Shown: one piece after another, positions 41,296 through 49,977 of the stretch
Layout of the letters: every line of letters begins with the position of its first letter
Position numbering within the stretch: position 1 is the stretch's first letter
Origin: a virus
IMG/VR virus record: IMGVR_UViG_3300032954_000011
Location: 1 to 64,000 of that record
Length of the DNA: 64,000 bases
Strand: one strand, 5' to 3'
Notes under the pieces: model-generated
Told to the model about the DNA's origin: nothing
The model's database searches: none
The model's input: only the letters and a program-made list of their open reading frames with translations
Program-made: the position numbers and the translations under genes

Positions 41296-42190
41296 GCTTG
41301 CGAGAAATAAATCTGCCGCGGCGGTCGCGGCCATAGTAGAGAGGGTGGGCATAGTGACGAGTGGCAGCAGGCGTGGGATAAAACGGGGGAAACACCGGCT
41401 TTCCGCCTGGTCCGAGGGGTGCAGGAGGCGGGGCAGGGGGCGCAGCCGTCGTCGTCACCTCGGCCTCCCGAACCGCCGTCGCAAACTTTGAGGTGGCCAG
41501 GGTGGCTCCCTCTTTGCCCACAATGCGATAAAAGTAGCGCGAAATCTCTGAGGCGCCTAGCTCAATCCAGCCCGAGGTGGGCGGCTCCTCGTTAGGGGCG
41601 CAGCGCAGAATACAAAGCGACATGCAGCCCGTTGGGTACTTAAGGTGATGCGCGCGAAACTTCTCAGCAGACATGATGTGCCCGCAACACCCGGATTGAA
41701 TGAAGCCAAAGTCTACGTGCGTGCGGCCATTCCAGCCGTCAGCGGTACGCTTAAAGGGGTCGAGAATCTTTCTGTCGGGGAGTTCGCCCCAGAAGAAGTT
41801 GAGTTTGTTGCCGCTGTGGCCCTGATTATGGTTGGGAAAGGTGGTTACGAGGCGCCAGCCCATTTCGGCGAAGCCCTGCTGTGTAGGGCGGTCGTTGTAG
41901 GAGTAGGTGGCGAAGGCGAAGCGCGTCGGGATGAAATCGTTGGTGGCAAGAGGTCTGACGCTTCTTGCACCGGAGCGCTGATAGTAGTAGCGGAGTTCCC
42001 ACTCCGAATAATATTGGGGGTCAAGTTCGCGGCGTCTCTCCGGAGGAACCGGCGGCGGTACGTTGTAGTCCGGATACACATAGCGCCCCCCAAACCAGCC
42101 CCCGACATGTACCTCCGCCAAATCCGGGTACCAGAGGTAGGTTGGCAGGTCTAAAACTGGCCGAATTTCCTGTGAAACTTCAGCGTCCAC
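41291..42190 (-). CDS. Hypothetical protein, paralogue of its upstream neighbour
   Basis: 299 residues from a GTG. The core around 90-135 (FAFATYSYNDRPTQQGFAEM, then GHSGNKLNFFWGEL) is shared in pattern with the neighbouring gene at 42180-42821. The N-terminal 80 residues are Tyr/Pro-rich, and the C-terminus is Pro-rich. A GNAT-like acyltransferase relationship is possible from the Q-x-G-x-A/GW pattern but weak. The genes sit beside amidoligases. Confidence 0.6.
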   Translation of the reverse strand: MDAEVSQEIRPVLDLPTYLWYPDLAEVHVGGWFGGRYVYPDYNVPPPVPPERRRELDPQYYSEWELRYYYQRSGARSVRPLATNDFIPTRFAFATYSYNDRPTQQGFAEMGWRLVTTFPNHNQGHSGNKLNFFWGELPDRKILDPFKRTADGWNGRTHVDFGFIQSGCCGHIMSAEKFRAHHLKYPTGCMSLCILRCAPNEEPPTSGWIELGASEISRYFYRIVGKEGATLATSKFATAVREAEVTTTAAPPAPPPAPLGPGGKPVFPPFYPTPAATRHYAHPLYYGRDRRGRFISRKP

Positions 42191-42821
42191 GTTGCACCTT
42201 TACGAGCGTCGCAAACGCCGAGGTCGGGGAGGGTTCTTTTTCGCCCCGCGGCGGCGCCGAAGCCCGCACCCAAAACGAGTTTTTCTTGCCGCGGCCCAAA
42301 AGCTGCCAATGCCACCGGGCGAGAATCCGGGTCTTGGGCGGTTGAATCAGCAAGATAATTCCTTTGTCGTCGAGGGCTTTTTTGCGGTCGGTGCGGAATC
42401 CGCCCCCGCAGCACCAGGTGAAGCGGCCGCCGTGGGCGGGACTACCTTTTTCTGGGTCCGGCCCCTTTGGGCGGGGCCCGTTCTGCGGAAACGCCTTCCA
42501 CCAGAACGTTACCGCATTCCCGGTGACGTGTCCGCGCCAGTTGCCGCCGACGATGATTTTTTCCCAGCCGAGCGTCTCTAGGGCTTTCGCGGCTCCGCGC
42601 TGCTCGGTGTTGGTGGTCGCGAACGCGAAGGGGTGTTTGATTTTCGCTTCGGCCTCGCGAATGTCGTCGATGAAGAGCTTCTTGCGCTCGGCATAAAGGC
42701 CGGTGTTCGGGTTGGGCTTGCCGTTGAAGTCAATTTCCACAAAGCTCTCCCCCATCCCGTATGCAAAGCTCCCGAACTCCGCAAGCTCGGACGTAACCGC
42801 TGCTGTTCGACTGTTGCTCAT
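42180..42821 (-). CDS. Hypothetical protein, possible acetyltransferase-like, paralogue of neighbour
   Basis: 213 residues from the ATG at 42821 (ATGA overlap with the amidoligase stop). FAFATTNTEQRGAAKALETL, then GHVTGNAVTFWWKAF matches the core of the next gene. The Q-R-G-A-A/LGW pattern recalls acetyl-CoA-binding motifs, but the rest does not clearly fit GNAT. The C-terminus is basic. A helper in the amidoligase island is an inference. Confidence 0.6.
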   Translation of the reverse strand: MSNSRTAAVTSELAEFGSFAYGMGESFVEIDFNGKPNPNTGLYAERKKLFIDDIREAEAKIKHPFAFATTNTEQRGAAKALETLGWEKIIVGGNWRGHVTGNAVTFWWKAFPQNGPRPKGPDPEKGSPAHGGRFTWCCGGGFRTDRKKALDDKGIILLIQPPKTRILARWHWQLLGRGKKNSFWVRASAPPRGEKEPSPTSAFATLVKVQRGR

Positions 42822-43558
42822 AGCTCCAGAGCCTCCCAACTTTCCCGCAAATCCACCCCGGGGTCGCCCTGTAGGCGGCGCCGGCGCTCAAAAATCCTCT
42901 CCACCAACCGCCGCGCATCATCGTCGCGGTCGGCGTATCCGCGCGCAAACTCCTCTAGGTGTCGGAGTTCGAGTTGCGCCGGGAAGTCGTTGAGGCGGGC
43001 CGGGCGAAACGCAGCCAGCTTCGCCAACGTCAAGCAAACAAAGGCACTTAGCGGTCGGAACAACCAACTCGCCATCGCCCGGTACTCGTAATGGTTGTCG
43101 GCGCCGGAGGCCCGAACGTCCCCGAAGTGGCCGTAGCGCCCGCCATCGCGCCGGGCCTTCGATTCCGCTGAGGGGAGAATCTCTAAGTTTTCGAGGCTCA
43201 GGGTCAGCTTGTCGAGGGCGCCGGTTACGTGGTTCCGGTTCGCGGTGGCAATCGGCATACCGAGGTGAACGTGGCCGCCGAGCGTTAGTCCAGGCCCCGC
43301 GACCGCCCCAGCCTTCCAGCGGTATTCGCGGATGGCCTGCGTGGCCTCGCCGTTTAGCAGCCGCTTCATTTGCCGCACCAGCGAATAGGCCTTGAATTTT
43401 GGGGCGGGCCGTAACTCCACAACCCGCCCCCCGTGGTCCGAACCCACCTCACCGTGGACGTGAGGAAAAAAGCGCTCCACGTTGATGATTCCGTTTCGCG
43501 GCCCCAGAGCCACGAACTCCGGGTCACACCCCAGTTGAAATTTGTTCAAGTACGGCAC
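42818..43558 (-). CDS. Phage amidoligase (COOH-NH2 ligase-like), copy 1
   Basis: 246 residues. GCDPEFVAL (10-18), then HGEVGSDHGGRVVELRP, LTLGGHVHLG and HYEYRAMASW form the series seen in phage-type carboxylate-amine ligases of the glutamine-synthetase/GCS fold; the acidic and His residues bind metal-ATP. It would join an amine to a carboxylate. Two more copies lie at 46598 and 51470. It overlaps the sigma gene by 35 nt. Confidence 0.75.
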   Translation of the reverse strand: MPYLNKFQLGCDPEFVALGPRNGIINVERFFPHVHGEVGSDHGGRVVELRPAPKFKAYSLVRQMKRLLNGEATQAIREYRWKAGAVAGPGLTLGGHVHLGMPIATANRNHVTGALDKLTLSLENLEILPSAESKARRDGGRYGHFGDVRASGADNHYEYRAMASWLFRPLSAFVCLTLAKLAAFRPARLNDFPAQLELRHLEEFARGYADRDDDARRLVERIFERRRRLQGDPGVDLRESWEALEL

Positions 43559-44066
43559 GGATTTTCTCCCTCAGCTTTTTTAGGCGTTGGCTGAGCGCCT
43601 GTTCGGAAATTTTTAGCTCGGCCGCGAGTTGGCGTTGGCGGCCGTTTTTGCGCGCCGAACTCCCGGCATGCGCCAGTAACAAACTTTTCACCAGTTGCTG
43701 TTCGGCGGGTTCGAGGCGGTCAAGGAGCTTGAGCAAGAGGTCGGAGTCTTCGAGGGAGACAAACTTTGACTCAACCGCGAAATCTAGATGCTCCAAGGGA
43801 ACCTCAGCCCGCTGCTGTTGCTCGCGCAGAATATCCATGCAGGCATTGTGGGTGATACGATAGACCCAAGTTGAGAGGCGCGACTTCCCCTTAAAAGTGG
43901 GAAGCGCCAAAAGAATCTTCGTGGTGATGTCGGCGGCGATGTCGTCGTCGACGCGGTGGAGTTCGAACCAAACCCGAGAGCGAACCTTCTGGAAGATTTG
44001 ATTTCGCAAATCCCAGAGGTTGTCGTCGGTGGGGTTGGCTACCCAGGTTGCGTGCGCGGTGTTCAT
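43524..44066 (-). CDS. ECF-type RNA polymerase sigma factor
   Basis: 180 residues from the ATG at 44066 (ATGA overlap with the upstream stop). Residues 20-82 match sigma region 2, ending in KGKSRLSTWVYRITHNACMD, which includes the -10-binding helix. A short acidic linker follows, and residues 115-175 match region 4: LEPAEQQLVKSLLL and a helix-turn-helix, QLAAELKISEQALSQRLKKL. There is no region 1 or 3, as in ECF factors. It should direct host core polymerase to the four CGTCTAA promoters in this window. No anti-sigma gene was recognised. Confidence 0.85.
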   Translation of the reverse strand: MNTAHATWVANPTDDNLWDLRNQIFQKVRSRVWFELHRVDDDIAADITTKILLALPTFKGKSRLSTWVYRITHNACMDILREQQQRAEVPLEHLDFAVESKFVSLEDSDLLLKLLDRLEPAEQQLVKSLLLAHAGSSARKNGRQRQLAAELKISEQALSQRLKKLREKIRAVLEQISTGV

Positions 44067-44839
44067 CGCCAGACCACCCGCCAACCTTGGGGGAGTATGG
44101 GTTCGATTATAGGTTGACGTTCGGGTCGCTGCGGGATTGGTTGCGCCGCAGGGGGCGGAACCTCGGCCGCGCCAGCTGCGGGCATAAAGGCCGCATTCTG
44201 AATCACCTCAAAACCCGGGTCCGGAAACTGGGGGTCAACCGCAACGATACCCGGCGCTGCACCCCGGACAGCCTGTTGGGCTTCTAGGTTATACCAACCG
44301 GCCTGCGGCGCGAGCGGTGGTGCCTCGCGTTCGACAGCGGGGCGGGCGTTCGCAACTCGCCGTAGCTGTTCAACGGCCTCTTGTACACGGGGGTCTACCG
44401 GCAAAGGATTGGGGTCGGGCGGTCGGGGTCGCCGGGGCTGCCAAGCATACATCGCCATCTGCGGGACGCGCCGCTGCCGGTTCCCGTTCGCATTCCGCAC
44501 CCTGTCCGGCGTGTGCCCTATGAACTCTACATACTTATGCCACCAAAGGGAGCGCTTTAGGCGCACCCCCCGCAGCTCCCGGAACGCGTAAATATGCACC
44601 AACTCCCGCAAAACCGGGTGCCGCTGAACCGCATCCAGAACCGCGCGCCAATTCTTGACCTTTGTTCCCTCTAGTTGGTAGGCGGCGAGAAACTTCTTGA
44701 TGTCCGACCACCGGGTGTAGACGGCGCGGCGGCGTCGCATTACCACCCGCGCATCCCCGTTATCATCTCGCTCGATTTGCCGAACCGGGGCCTCCCCCGG
44801 ATTTTCGGCCAGCAAAATCAACCTCACCCTACTCGCCAT
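44063..44839 (-). CDS. Hypothetical Pro/Arg-rich protein of the amidoligase island
   Basis: 258 residues. A basic helical N-terminal half (residues 1-125, with RWSDIKKFLAAYQLEG and WWHKYVEFIGH) and a Pro/Ala/Arg-rich C-terminal half. It overlaps the ATP-grasp gene (11 nt) and the sigma gene (ATGA), so it is co-translated with both. Family unknown; it could be the protein acceptor of the island's modification, but that is only a suggestion. Confidence 0.6.
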   Translation of the reverse strand: MASRVRLILLAENPGEAPVRQIERDDNGDARVVMRRRRAVYTRWSDIKKFLAAYQLEGTKVKNWRAVLDAVQRHPVLRELVHIYAFRELRGVRLKRSLWWHKYVEFIGHTPDRVRNANGNRQRRVPQMAMYAWQPRRPRPPDPNPLPVDPRVQEAVEQLRRVANARPAVEREAPPLAPQAGWYNLEAQQAVRGAAPGIVAVDPQFPDPGFEVIQNAAFMPAAGAAEVPPPAAQPIPQRPERQPIIEPILPQGWRVVWR

Positions 44840-45569
44840 TGTCGCCCTTTCGCTTGGGGAAGTTGAGCTTCACCCAGTTTGCGATTTTGTCCGCGAGCGC
44901 CTGAATCACCTGCCGCCCGGGGCCCTCGACGCCGGGGGCCGAGTTGACCTCCAGCACGTAGCAGTGGCCATCGGTGCCGAGTAGCACGTCTACCGCGCCA
45001 AAGTCCAGCCCCAAAGCCTCGACAGCGCGACAGGCCAAATCAATGGATTCGCGGTTGAGGCGTTCGGCCGGGACGAGCTGGAACGCATATCCGTTCCGGT
45101 AGCTGCGCCCGAAACGCTTGGTGCCGAACCTCCGCACCTTGACCTTCTCGTAGCTGCCGAGGTGCCGGCGCCGATAGACGAACACCCGAAATTCGGTGCG
45201 GGACGGAACGATTTGGGTGAAGAAATCTTGTGTGGCAAGTCGGGCTGCGGCGAAATCTCGACAATAGCGAATATCGCGACCAGCGTGGTGGTGGAAGCGC
45301 CGCGACAGCACCGGGGGTCGCAGAGCCTGTAGGGCGCGGCTAAACGGAACGGTCCGCACCCCTGCCCCCGAAAGCGCCTCAAGTTCCTGAAACTTGTTCC
45401 GTCCCCCAACTCGGGCGTTGAGCGCCGGGAGTTTCCCCCCGTAGCGCACCCCATAGCTCACCACTGCCTGGGGATTCCCGCCGCCGAGCGCCAAACCCCT
45501 CTCGCGCAGCAAATCCGCCAACACCCGTCCGGTGGGGCGACTGCCCCGTGCGACCAAAAGTTGAATCAT
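44829..45569 (-). CDS. RimK-like ATP-grasp ligase
   Basis: 246 residues. SRTEFRVFVYRRRHLGSYEK and KVRRFGTKRF line the nucleotide site. FGAVDVLLGTDGHCYVLEVN, followed by SAPGVEG, is the metal-binding end of ATP-grasp enzymes. The fold activates a carboxylate as acyl phosphate and adds an amine. It lies between a glutamine amidotransferase and the sigma gene. The substrate is unknown; glutamate or another amino acid on a peptide is typical. Confidence 0.8.
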   Translation of the reverse strand: MIQLLVARGSRPTGRVLADLLRERGLALGGGNPQAVVSYGVRYGGKLPALNARVGGRNKFQELEALSGAGVRTVPFSRALQALRPPVLSRRFHHHAGRDIRYCRDFAAARLATQDFFTQIVPSRTEFRVFVYRRRHLGSYEKVKVRRFGTKRFGRSYRNGYAFQLVPAERLNRESIDLACRAVEALGLDFGAVDVLLGTDGHCYVLEVNSAPGVEGPGRQVIQALADKIANWVKLNFPKRKGDNGE

Positions 45570-45582
45570 CGGCGTTCTCCTG

Positions 45583-46584
45583 TTACTTCTTGCGAATCTT
45601 TGAGGCGTTAATCACGCCGGTCGCCAGGTTCGCCCCGCACTTAATACAATACCACCGATTCAGTGGGGTGTTGCGGTCGGCGAGCTTGAACAGAAACACC
45701 ACCCGACAATTCGGGTTTGGACAAAGCTGCCGCTCCTGGGGCATGCGTTCCTCGTTCACCTCAGTGTTGAAGCGGCGCTGACGCTCCTCGTAAAACTCAT
45801 GCACCCGCGTGTAGGTAGGTTGTGTAAACTGGTATGCGGTTTTGAAATCCGCATAATGTTCCAGGCCGTCGGGGCCGAAAATGTAGGCTTGGTCGTTCGC
45901 CATGGTGAGGTAGGCGAGGTCGAGTTTCTGTTGCTGAAACGGCAGGCCGTGTTGGTAAATCCATGGCCGCATGGCCTTGTGAATCAAGTGCTTTTCACTG
46001 GCGAACACCAGCTTTTCGCCGTTGTTGTAGGTGGCCATAACCACCGGCGAGCCGGAGCGCGCCAACAGCACGGTGTCCGGATACTTCTCGGAAATCGCGC
46101 ACATCGCCACTGAGCCCGAGACGCGATTCAGAGTGCGAACCGCCTTTAGAGTGAGGCCGTCCTGGGCCACGATGGCCCGCAAAATATCGGAGTCAGTCTC
46201 GGCCACCCTCTCTGCGTGCAGCTCCCGAAACAGAGTATCGTCATTGTGAATCACCCCGTTGTGGACCACCGCGTTGATTTCGTCCCACATTGGGTGGTTG
46301 TTGACGTTTTTGCGCGGCGAACCCTTGGTGGCTGCCCGGGTGTGCACCATCGCGAACCACGTGTGGTCGTCTAAATTGTCTTCTAGAAACTCGGTGTAGC
46401 TGGGCCGATTCACCAGCAGGTTTGCCGGGCAGTCCTCCTTGAGAACCTTGATGCCGTCGGCCCCATAGAGTGCGATACCGGTGGCGTCGTTTCCGCGATG
46501 CTCCAGCCCCAGCAGCAGCCCCCGAATCTGATACTCTTCGATGGGACCGCCTTTATACCGCCTGATTCCTCCAATTCCACACAT
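45583..46584 (-). CDS. Class II glutamine amidotransferase domain protein
   Basis: 333 residues from the ATG at 46584, chosen so that the catalytic Cys is residue 2 (MCGIGG) as the Ntn-hydrolase mechanism needs. GLEHRGNDATG, HTRAATKGSP, NHPMWD, VHNGVIHN and a DSDIL stretch complete the GATase II site, which releases ammonia from glutamine. A C-terminal zinc ribbon is present (CPNPNC...CIKCG). There is no synthase domain, so it probably supplies amino groups to the amidoligases beside it. Confidence 0.85.
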   Translation of the reverse strand: MCGIGGIRRYKGGPIEEYQIRGLLLGLEHRGNDATGIALYGADGIKVLKEDCPANLLVNRPSYTEFLEDNLDDHTWFAMVHTRAATKGSPRKNVNNHPMWDEINAVVHNGVIHNDDTLFRELHAERVAETDSDILRAIVAQDGLTLKAVRTLNRVSGSVAMCAISEKYPDTVLLARSGSPVVMATYNNGEKLVFASEKHLIHKAMRPWIYQHGLPFQQQKLDLAYLTMANDQAYIFGPDGLEHYADFKTAYQFTQPTYTRVHEFYEERQRRFNTEVNEERMPQERQLCPNPNCRVVFLFKLADRNTPLNRWYCIKCGANLATGVINASKIRKK

Positions 46585-46597
46585 TGGCCTCACCCCC

Positions 46598-48112
46598 TTA
46601 GATTTGAGCGATTATACTCCCATACAACTTTTTCGGCTCGACAGGGGGCTTCTTGGCCCACTCCGCCGCGGCCGCCTCGGTTTCGCTGCCCGCCTCCCAC
46701 AACGGCAGCAAACCCGAAGTCAAAACCTTTCTCACCCGCCCCACATACGGCCCTGCCAAAACCCCCTTGCCGAACAAAATCCCATTATAGTCGCCCCCGC
46801 TGCGCACCGCAACCTTCGCATGGTCGGTGAGCGTCTCGCTTAGAGCCTCGGGGAGTTTCGGGGCGCGCTTTGCCCAATAGGGACTCACGTAGACATAGTC
46901 CCCTTCACGTCCCACCGACAGCACCAGCTCCGCCCCCTCTAGGCCCACAATGCTCCAACACAGCTCTCCGATGCCCGGTTGGACGCGGGTATGGGTGCGG
47001 CGCATCAACGGGAAAAAGGGCGGCTTGGTCTGATGATAATACTTCCAGAAGCCCCACACGTTCCAGGGATTCGTGGGAATCGGTCGGGCCAATGACAGAT
47101 AATCAAAGAGTTGTTGGCGCTCGATTTCGCGCCCCGCAATCATATCCGGCACCACCAAACCTTTTGGGATTGGGGCAGCCACCAAAATCCGCTCCTTGAT
47201 AGAGCCGGCGCCCCCGATGCCCCAGGGAGTGCGAAAATCATTGGTATATTGGGGCGGCGGAAACCCATGAAGTTGAAGTCCCCGCAGTGCCAGCGCCGCA
47301 TCGTCGTCACGGCCCTTGAAGTAGGCCAGCAAATTGAGAATGGTTTGCTGCGCCACCCGCTGCGTCGCATCGAGCCGAACGGCCAGCGCCAGGTGCGGCT
47401 GCACCACCGCCAGCTTCGAGAGCACCAACGACACGTAGGCAGATAGCGGCGATGCCAACCAACTCGGGAACGAGCGGTATTCGTAGCCGTGGGCCTGGGC
47501 GCGAACGTCACCGCGGCGCCCGTAGGGCGTGGCGGAGGCTCGCGCAGCGGCCTCCTTTGCGTCGAAAACCCCCGCCGCACACATCAAAATCATCATGTTG
47601 TCGAGGGCCCGGACTTCATTGGGTTGGTCGTGTTTGCGCTTTCGCCCAAAGTGAACGTGCCCCCCAAGGCCGTCGTGGCCGTCGTAGGCCCCGCACCGCC
47701 AGTGAAACTTGAGGCACTCCGGGACAAACTCCGCCATGGCCCGCAGCTCGGCCAAAATACTCGCCACAGTATCAAGACAGAAGCGGCTTGCGGTGGGGCG
47801 CAGCTCGGCAATCCGCCCGCAGTTGTCGGCCCCAAACGCCAAGCCGGCTTGTAGGCCGCAGTTTTCAGCGTTTACTTTGTGGCCGTCGCTGTCGAAGAAA
47901 CTGAACTCTGGGTCGGCCCCCACCGCAAAGTGATTCAGGAGCCTCGGCGCTGCCGGAATCAGACTAAAGGCTTTGGGCTGCCAGAACTTCGCCTGCCACT
48001 CATCGAGCTGCTGACGGGGAACCTCCAACGGAGTTGAGAGCTTCGACCAATGGGGGACGCCCTCAACCGCCATGGCGAGGCGAAACGCGGATTTTTGCTC
48101 CTTAAAGCTCAT
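46598..48112 (-). CDS. Phage amidoligase (COOH-NH2 ligase-like), copy 2
   Basis: 504 residues. GADPEFSFF, FGADNCGRIAELRP, GLGGHVHFG and GYEYRSFPSWL mirror copy 1 motif for motif, with an extra ~200-residue C-terminal part that may hold a substrate-binding domain. The gene is the second in the island and overlaps its upstream neighbour by ATGA. Confidence 0.75.
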   Translation of the reverse strand: MSFKEQKSAFRLAMAVEGVPHWSKLSTPLEVPRQQLDEWQAKFWQPKAFSLIPAAPRLLNHFAVGADPEFSFFDSDGHKVNAENCGLQAGLAFGADNCGRIAELRPTASRFCLDTVASILAELRAMAEFVPECLKFHWRCGAYDGHDGLGGHVHFGRKRKHDQPNEVRALDNMMILMCAAGVFDAKEAAARASATPYGRRGDVRAQAHGYEYRSFPSWLASPLSAYVSLVLSKLAVVQPHLALAVRLDATQRVAQQTILNLLAYFKGRDDDAALALRGLQLHGFPPPQYTNDFRTPWGIGGAGSIKERILVAAPIPKGLVVPDMIAGREIERQQLFDYLSLARPIPTNPWNVWGFWKYYHQTKPPFFPLMRRTHTRVQPGIGELCWSIVGLEGAELVLSVGREGDYVYVSPYWAKRAPKLPEALSETLTDHAKVAVRSGGDYNGILFGKGVLAGPYVGRVRKVLTSGLLPLWEAGSETEAAAAEWAKKPPVEPKKLYGSIIAQI

Positions 48113-48606
48113 GGATGTGTCTCAATCGGAACAGCTTTATAGTAGGCGAGGTGCGTCACAGCATCGCGCCCAAACCCGAAACTCGTTTTGAGGCCCCGGG
48201 TTGGATAGAGACCATTTAGAAGGCCCCGGTCACTTAAATCCGGGTGATAAATCTCACGCAGCGGCCCTATCCACGATTTGTTGGGCAGGCTTCCCGGCAA
48301 GCCAAACTGCTTGCCCGACGGAATCCAGCCCAAGCACCGAATGTCGACAAGATTTTTCCGGTCGATTTCGGCGGCGATGTAGGAGCCAATCCGCCCACGA
48401 ATACAACGGTCAAGCCCAGAGTAGGCGAGATTTTGGGGCGGTTTGCCAAAGTAGGTCTGGTATTGGCGAAGTTGGCCTTTTGGCGCAACCTCCCAAATCA
48501 ATACCAGTCGCGTGGGGTATTTGCCCGGAAAGGGGCAGGGCTCGGGGTCGCGCCGGTGCGGGCCACAAACAATTTTTAGGGCTTCCTGGAGAGTCCAGTG
48601 TTTCAC
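48109..48606 (-). CDS. Hypothetical protein, first gene of the amidoligase island
   Basis: 165 residues, alpha/beta with many Arg/Gly/Tyr residues; the middle has GLDRCIRGRIGSYIAAEIDR. The ATG overlaps the upstream stop. No family recognised. A gamma-glutamyl-type or GIY-like fold was considered but no signature residues are present. Confidence 0.55.
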   Translation of the reverse strand: MKHWTLQEALKIVCGPHRRDPEPCPFPGKYPTRLVLIWEVAPKGQLRQYQTYFGKPPQNLAYSGLDRCIRGRIGSYIAAEIDRKNLVDIRCLGWIPSGKQFGLPGSLPNKSWIGPLREIYHPDLSDRGLLNGLYPTRGLKTSFGFGRDAVTHLAYYKAVPIETHP

Positions 48607-48818
48607 GGCTCAACCTCTACATCATGTCTTTCAAACGACGTGCACGGCGAATTCTCTATTTCTGGTGGCAAGAACATGGCGCAGGTTAACTTTTTGGTGC
48701 AATTTCGACAACGATAGACCTTTAGTCCGCAGTAGCCTAATGGGTGCCCGACATTGTGGTAGCAGTCCTCGCTAAACCAGTCGTGTTTTCTCGCACTGCC
48801 GGCCTTTGGGTCGCTCAT
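48603..48818 (-). CDS. Small zinc-ribbon protein
   Basis: 71 residues from the ATG at 48818 (ATGA overlap). The pattern DWFSEDCYHNVGHPLGYC, then RCRNCTKKLTC supplies a C/H-rich zinc site. The function is unknown. Confidence 0.6.
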   Translation of the reverse strand: MSDPKAGSARKHDWFSEDCYHNVGHPLGYCGLKVYRCRNCTKKLTCAMFLPPEIENSPCTSFERHDVEVEP

Positions 48819-49408
48819 CGTTCCCCCAACGTCGCCTTCACTCCCGAAACCGCCGCATTGAATCGCGCCCGGTGCTGCGAAAACCAATTAAACATCCAGT
48901 CTTGCTGGCACTGTTCGCTGCACAGAAGCGCCCCCCACTTTTTGCGCCGGGTATGCTTACCGCAGACAATACACTCTTGGGTCTTCACGACCGACTTTAG
49001 TGCCTTTACCGTCAGTTTCGCGCACAGCGGATTGTTGCGGAAATGTTCGGCACGAAACTCCTTTGAGTGACCGTTGCAGCCGCACACTCGGCACTGGCAA
49101 AAGGCCGCCCCGGCCTCGTATCGGCTACCCGTCCAGAAGCGATACTCGGCGAACGGAAGGTAGCCGCGGGGGTTTTCTTTCATTCCCGCGCCTGATGCCG
49201 GAGTGTGGACCATTCGTCGCCCCACCCAGCGCCCAGACTCATCCCAACAGCTTTGGACCTCCGGGGTGACGCGGGCTGGATAAGCCGGTGGCACCCACGG
49301 TTCGACGTATTTGACGAGCTTTTTGTAGCGCCGGCCCGGGGTGCGGGCGAACATGGTGCGGAAGACCCAGTTTGGGGGCCAGAGTTTCACGGGCGACCCC
49401 CACGCCAC
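48815..49408 (-). CDS. Cys-rich hypothetical protein
   Basis: 197 residues from a GTG. CQCRVCGCNG and a later CIVCGKHTRRKKWGALLCSEQC form two zinc ribbons in the C-terminal half. The basic, aromatic N-terminus (1-90) has no known family. It could bind nucleic acid. Confidence 0.55.
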   Translation of the reverse strand: MAWGSPVKLWPPNWVFRTMFARTPGRRYKKLVKYVEPWVPPAYPARVTPEVQSCWDESGRWVGRRMVHTPASGAGMKENPRGYLPFAEYRFWTGSRYEAGAAFCQCRVCGCNGHSKEFRAEHFRNNPLCAKLTVKALKSVVKTQECIVCGKHTRRKKWGALLCSEQCQQDWMFNWFSQHRARFNAAVSGVKATLGER

Positions 49409-49569
49409 AACGCCTTCCGGCGCCGCCAGATATGTCTCCGACGCGCCTCGACAAGCTCGTTGACGGCTTGGTCAATAGCAAAGTTCATCGCCTTGCTCGC
49501 AAACAGGGGGATTGGTTCCCCCCGCAGAAAGCGCAGCGCATAAAACTTCGCTCGTAACAGTTTCCGCAT
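49387..49569 (-). CDS. Tiny basic helical protein
   Basis: 60 residues from the ATG at 49569, just after the upstream stop. Very Arg/Leu-rich (RKLLRAKFYALRFLRG, ARRRHIWRRRKALW). Overlaps the next gene by 22 nt. The function is unknown; nucleic-acid binding is possible. Confidence 0.55.
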   Translation of the reverse strand: MRKLLRAKFYALRFLRGEPIPLFASKAMNFAIDQAVNELVEARRRHIWRRRKALWRGGRP

Positions 49570-49570
49570 C

Positions 49571-49762
49571 TCAGCTCCCCCACCCAAACCAACTTTGTTC
49601 GTGGTCATGCTGATAGTGTTTCTCCAGCATGTCTAACACTTTCCGGGCGCTCCGGCAAAGCGCACAATCAGCGCCACATTCGTGTCTCACCACCATCGCG
49701 GCGGTCGCAAGAACCTTTACGCGCTTTAGAAACTTCGCTTTGCGCTCAACCTTCTTCGACAT
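49571..49762 (-). CDS. Small Cys-containing protein
   Basis: 63 residues with a basic helix (KKVERKAKFLKRVKVL) and a HECGADCALC zinc-like motif. ATG preceded by GGGGGAG. Its leader is the structured region at 49785-49885. No family recognised. Confidence 0.6.
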   Translation of the reverse strand: MSKKVERKAKFLKRVKVLATAAMVVRHECGADCALCRSARKVLDMLEKHYQHDHEQSWFGWGS

Positions 49763-49784
49763 TCTCGCGCTCCCCCGCTCAAAA

Positions 49785-49885
49785 TTTTAGGCCGATGTAG
49801 GCATCGCCCTACCAGCTCTGCACATCGGCCCACGGGCAGCTTCCTTTATGGAGGCCCCGGCAGTTGCCTGCCGGGTGCTGCCATC
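49785..49885 (-). other. Structured intergenic element with two branched hairpins
   Basis: A 9-bp stem (49790-49798/49822-49830) with an internal GTAGG/CCTAC helix, then a stem GGCAGC/GCTGCC (49835-49840/49877-49882) enclosing TTCC/GGAG and a 7-bp CCCGGCA/TGCCGGG helix. The AAAATTTT at 49781-49788, past the first stem on the leftward strand, gives it a terminator-like side. Probably a leader or terminator; no CDS lies within it. Confidence 0.45.
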
Positions 49886-49977
49886 GTCTGACGCTTCGGC
49901 CAAGTAAATTGGCGCTGCGCACCCTACCTCCTCTGTGAGCCTACTCGGTCGAACAAGTCCTTTGGACCCACAAAGCT

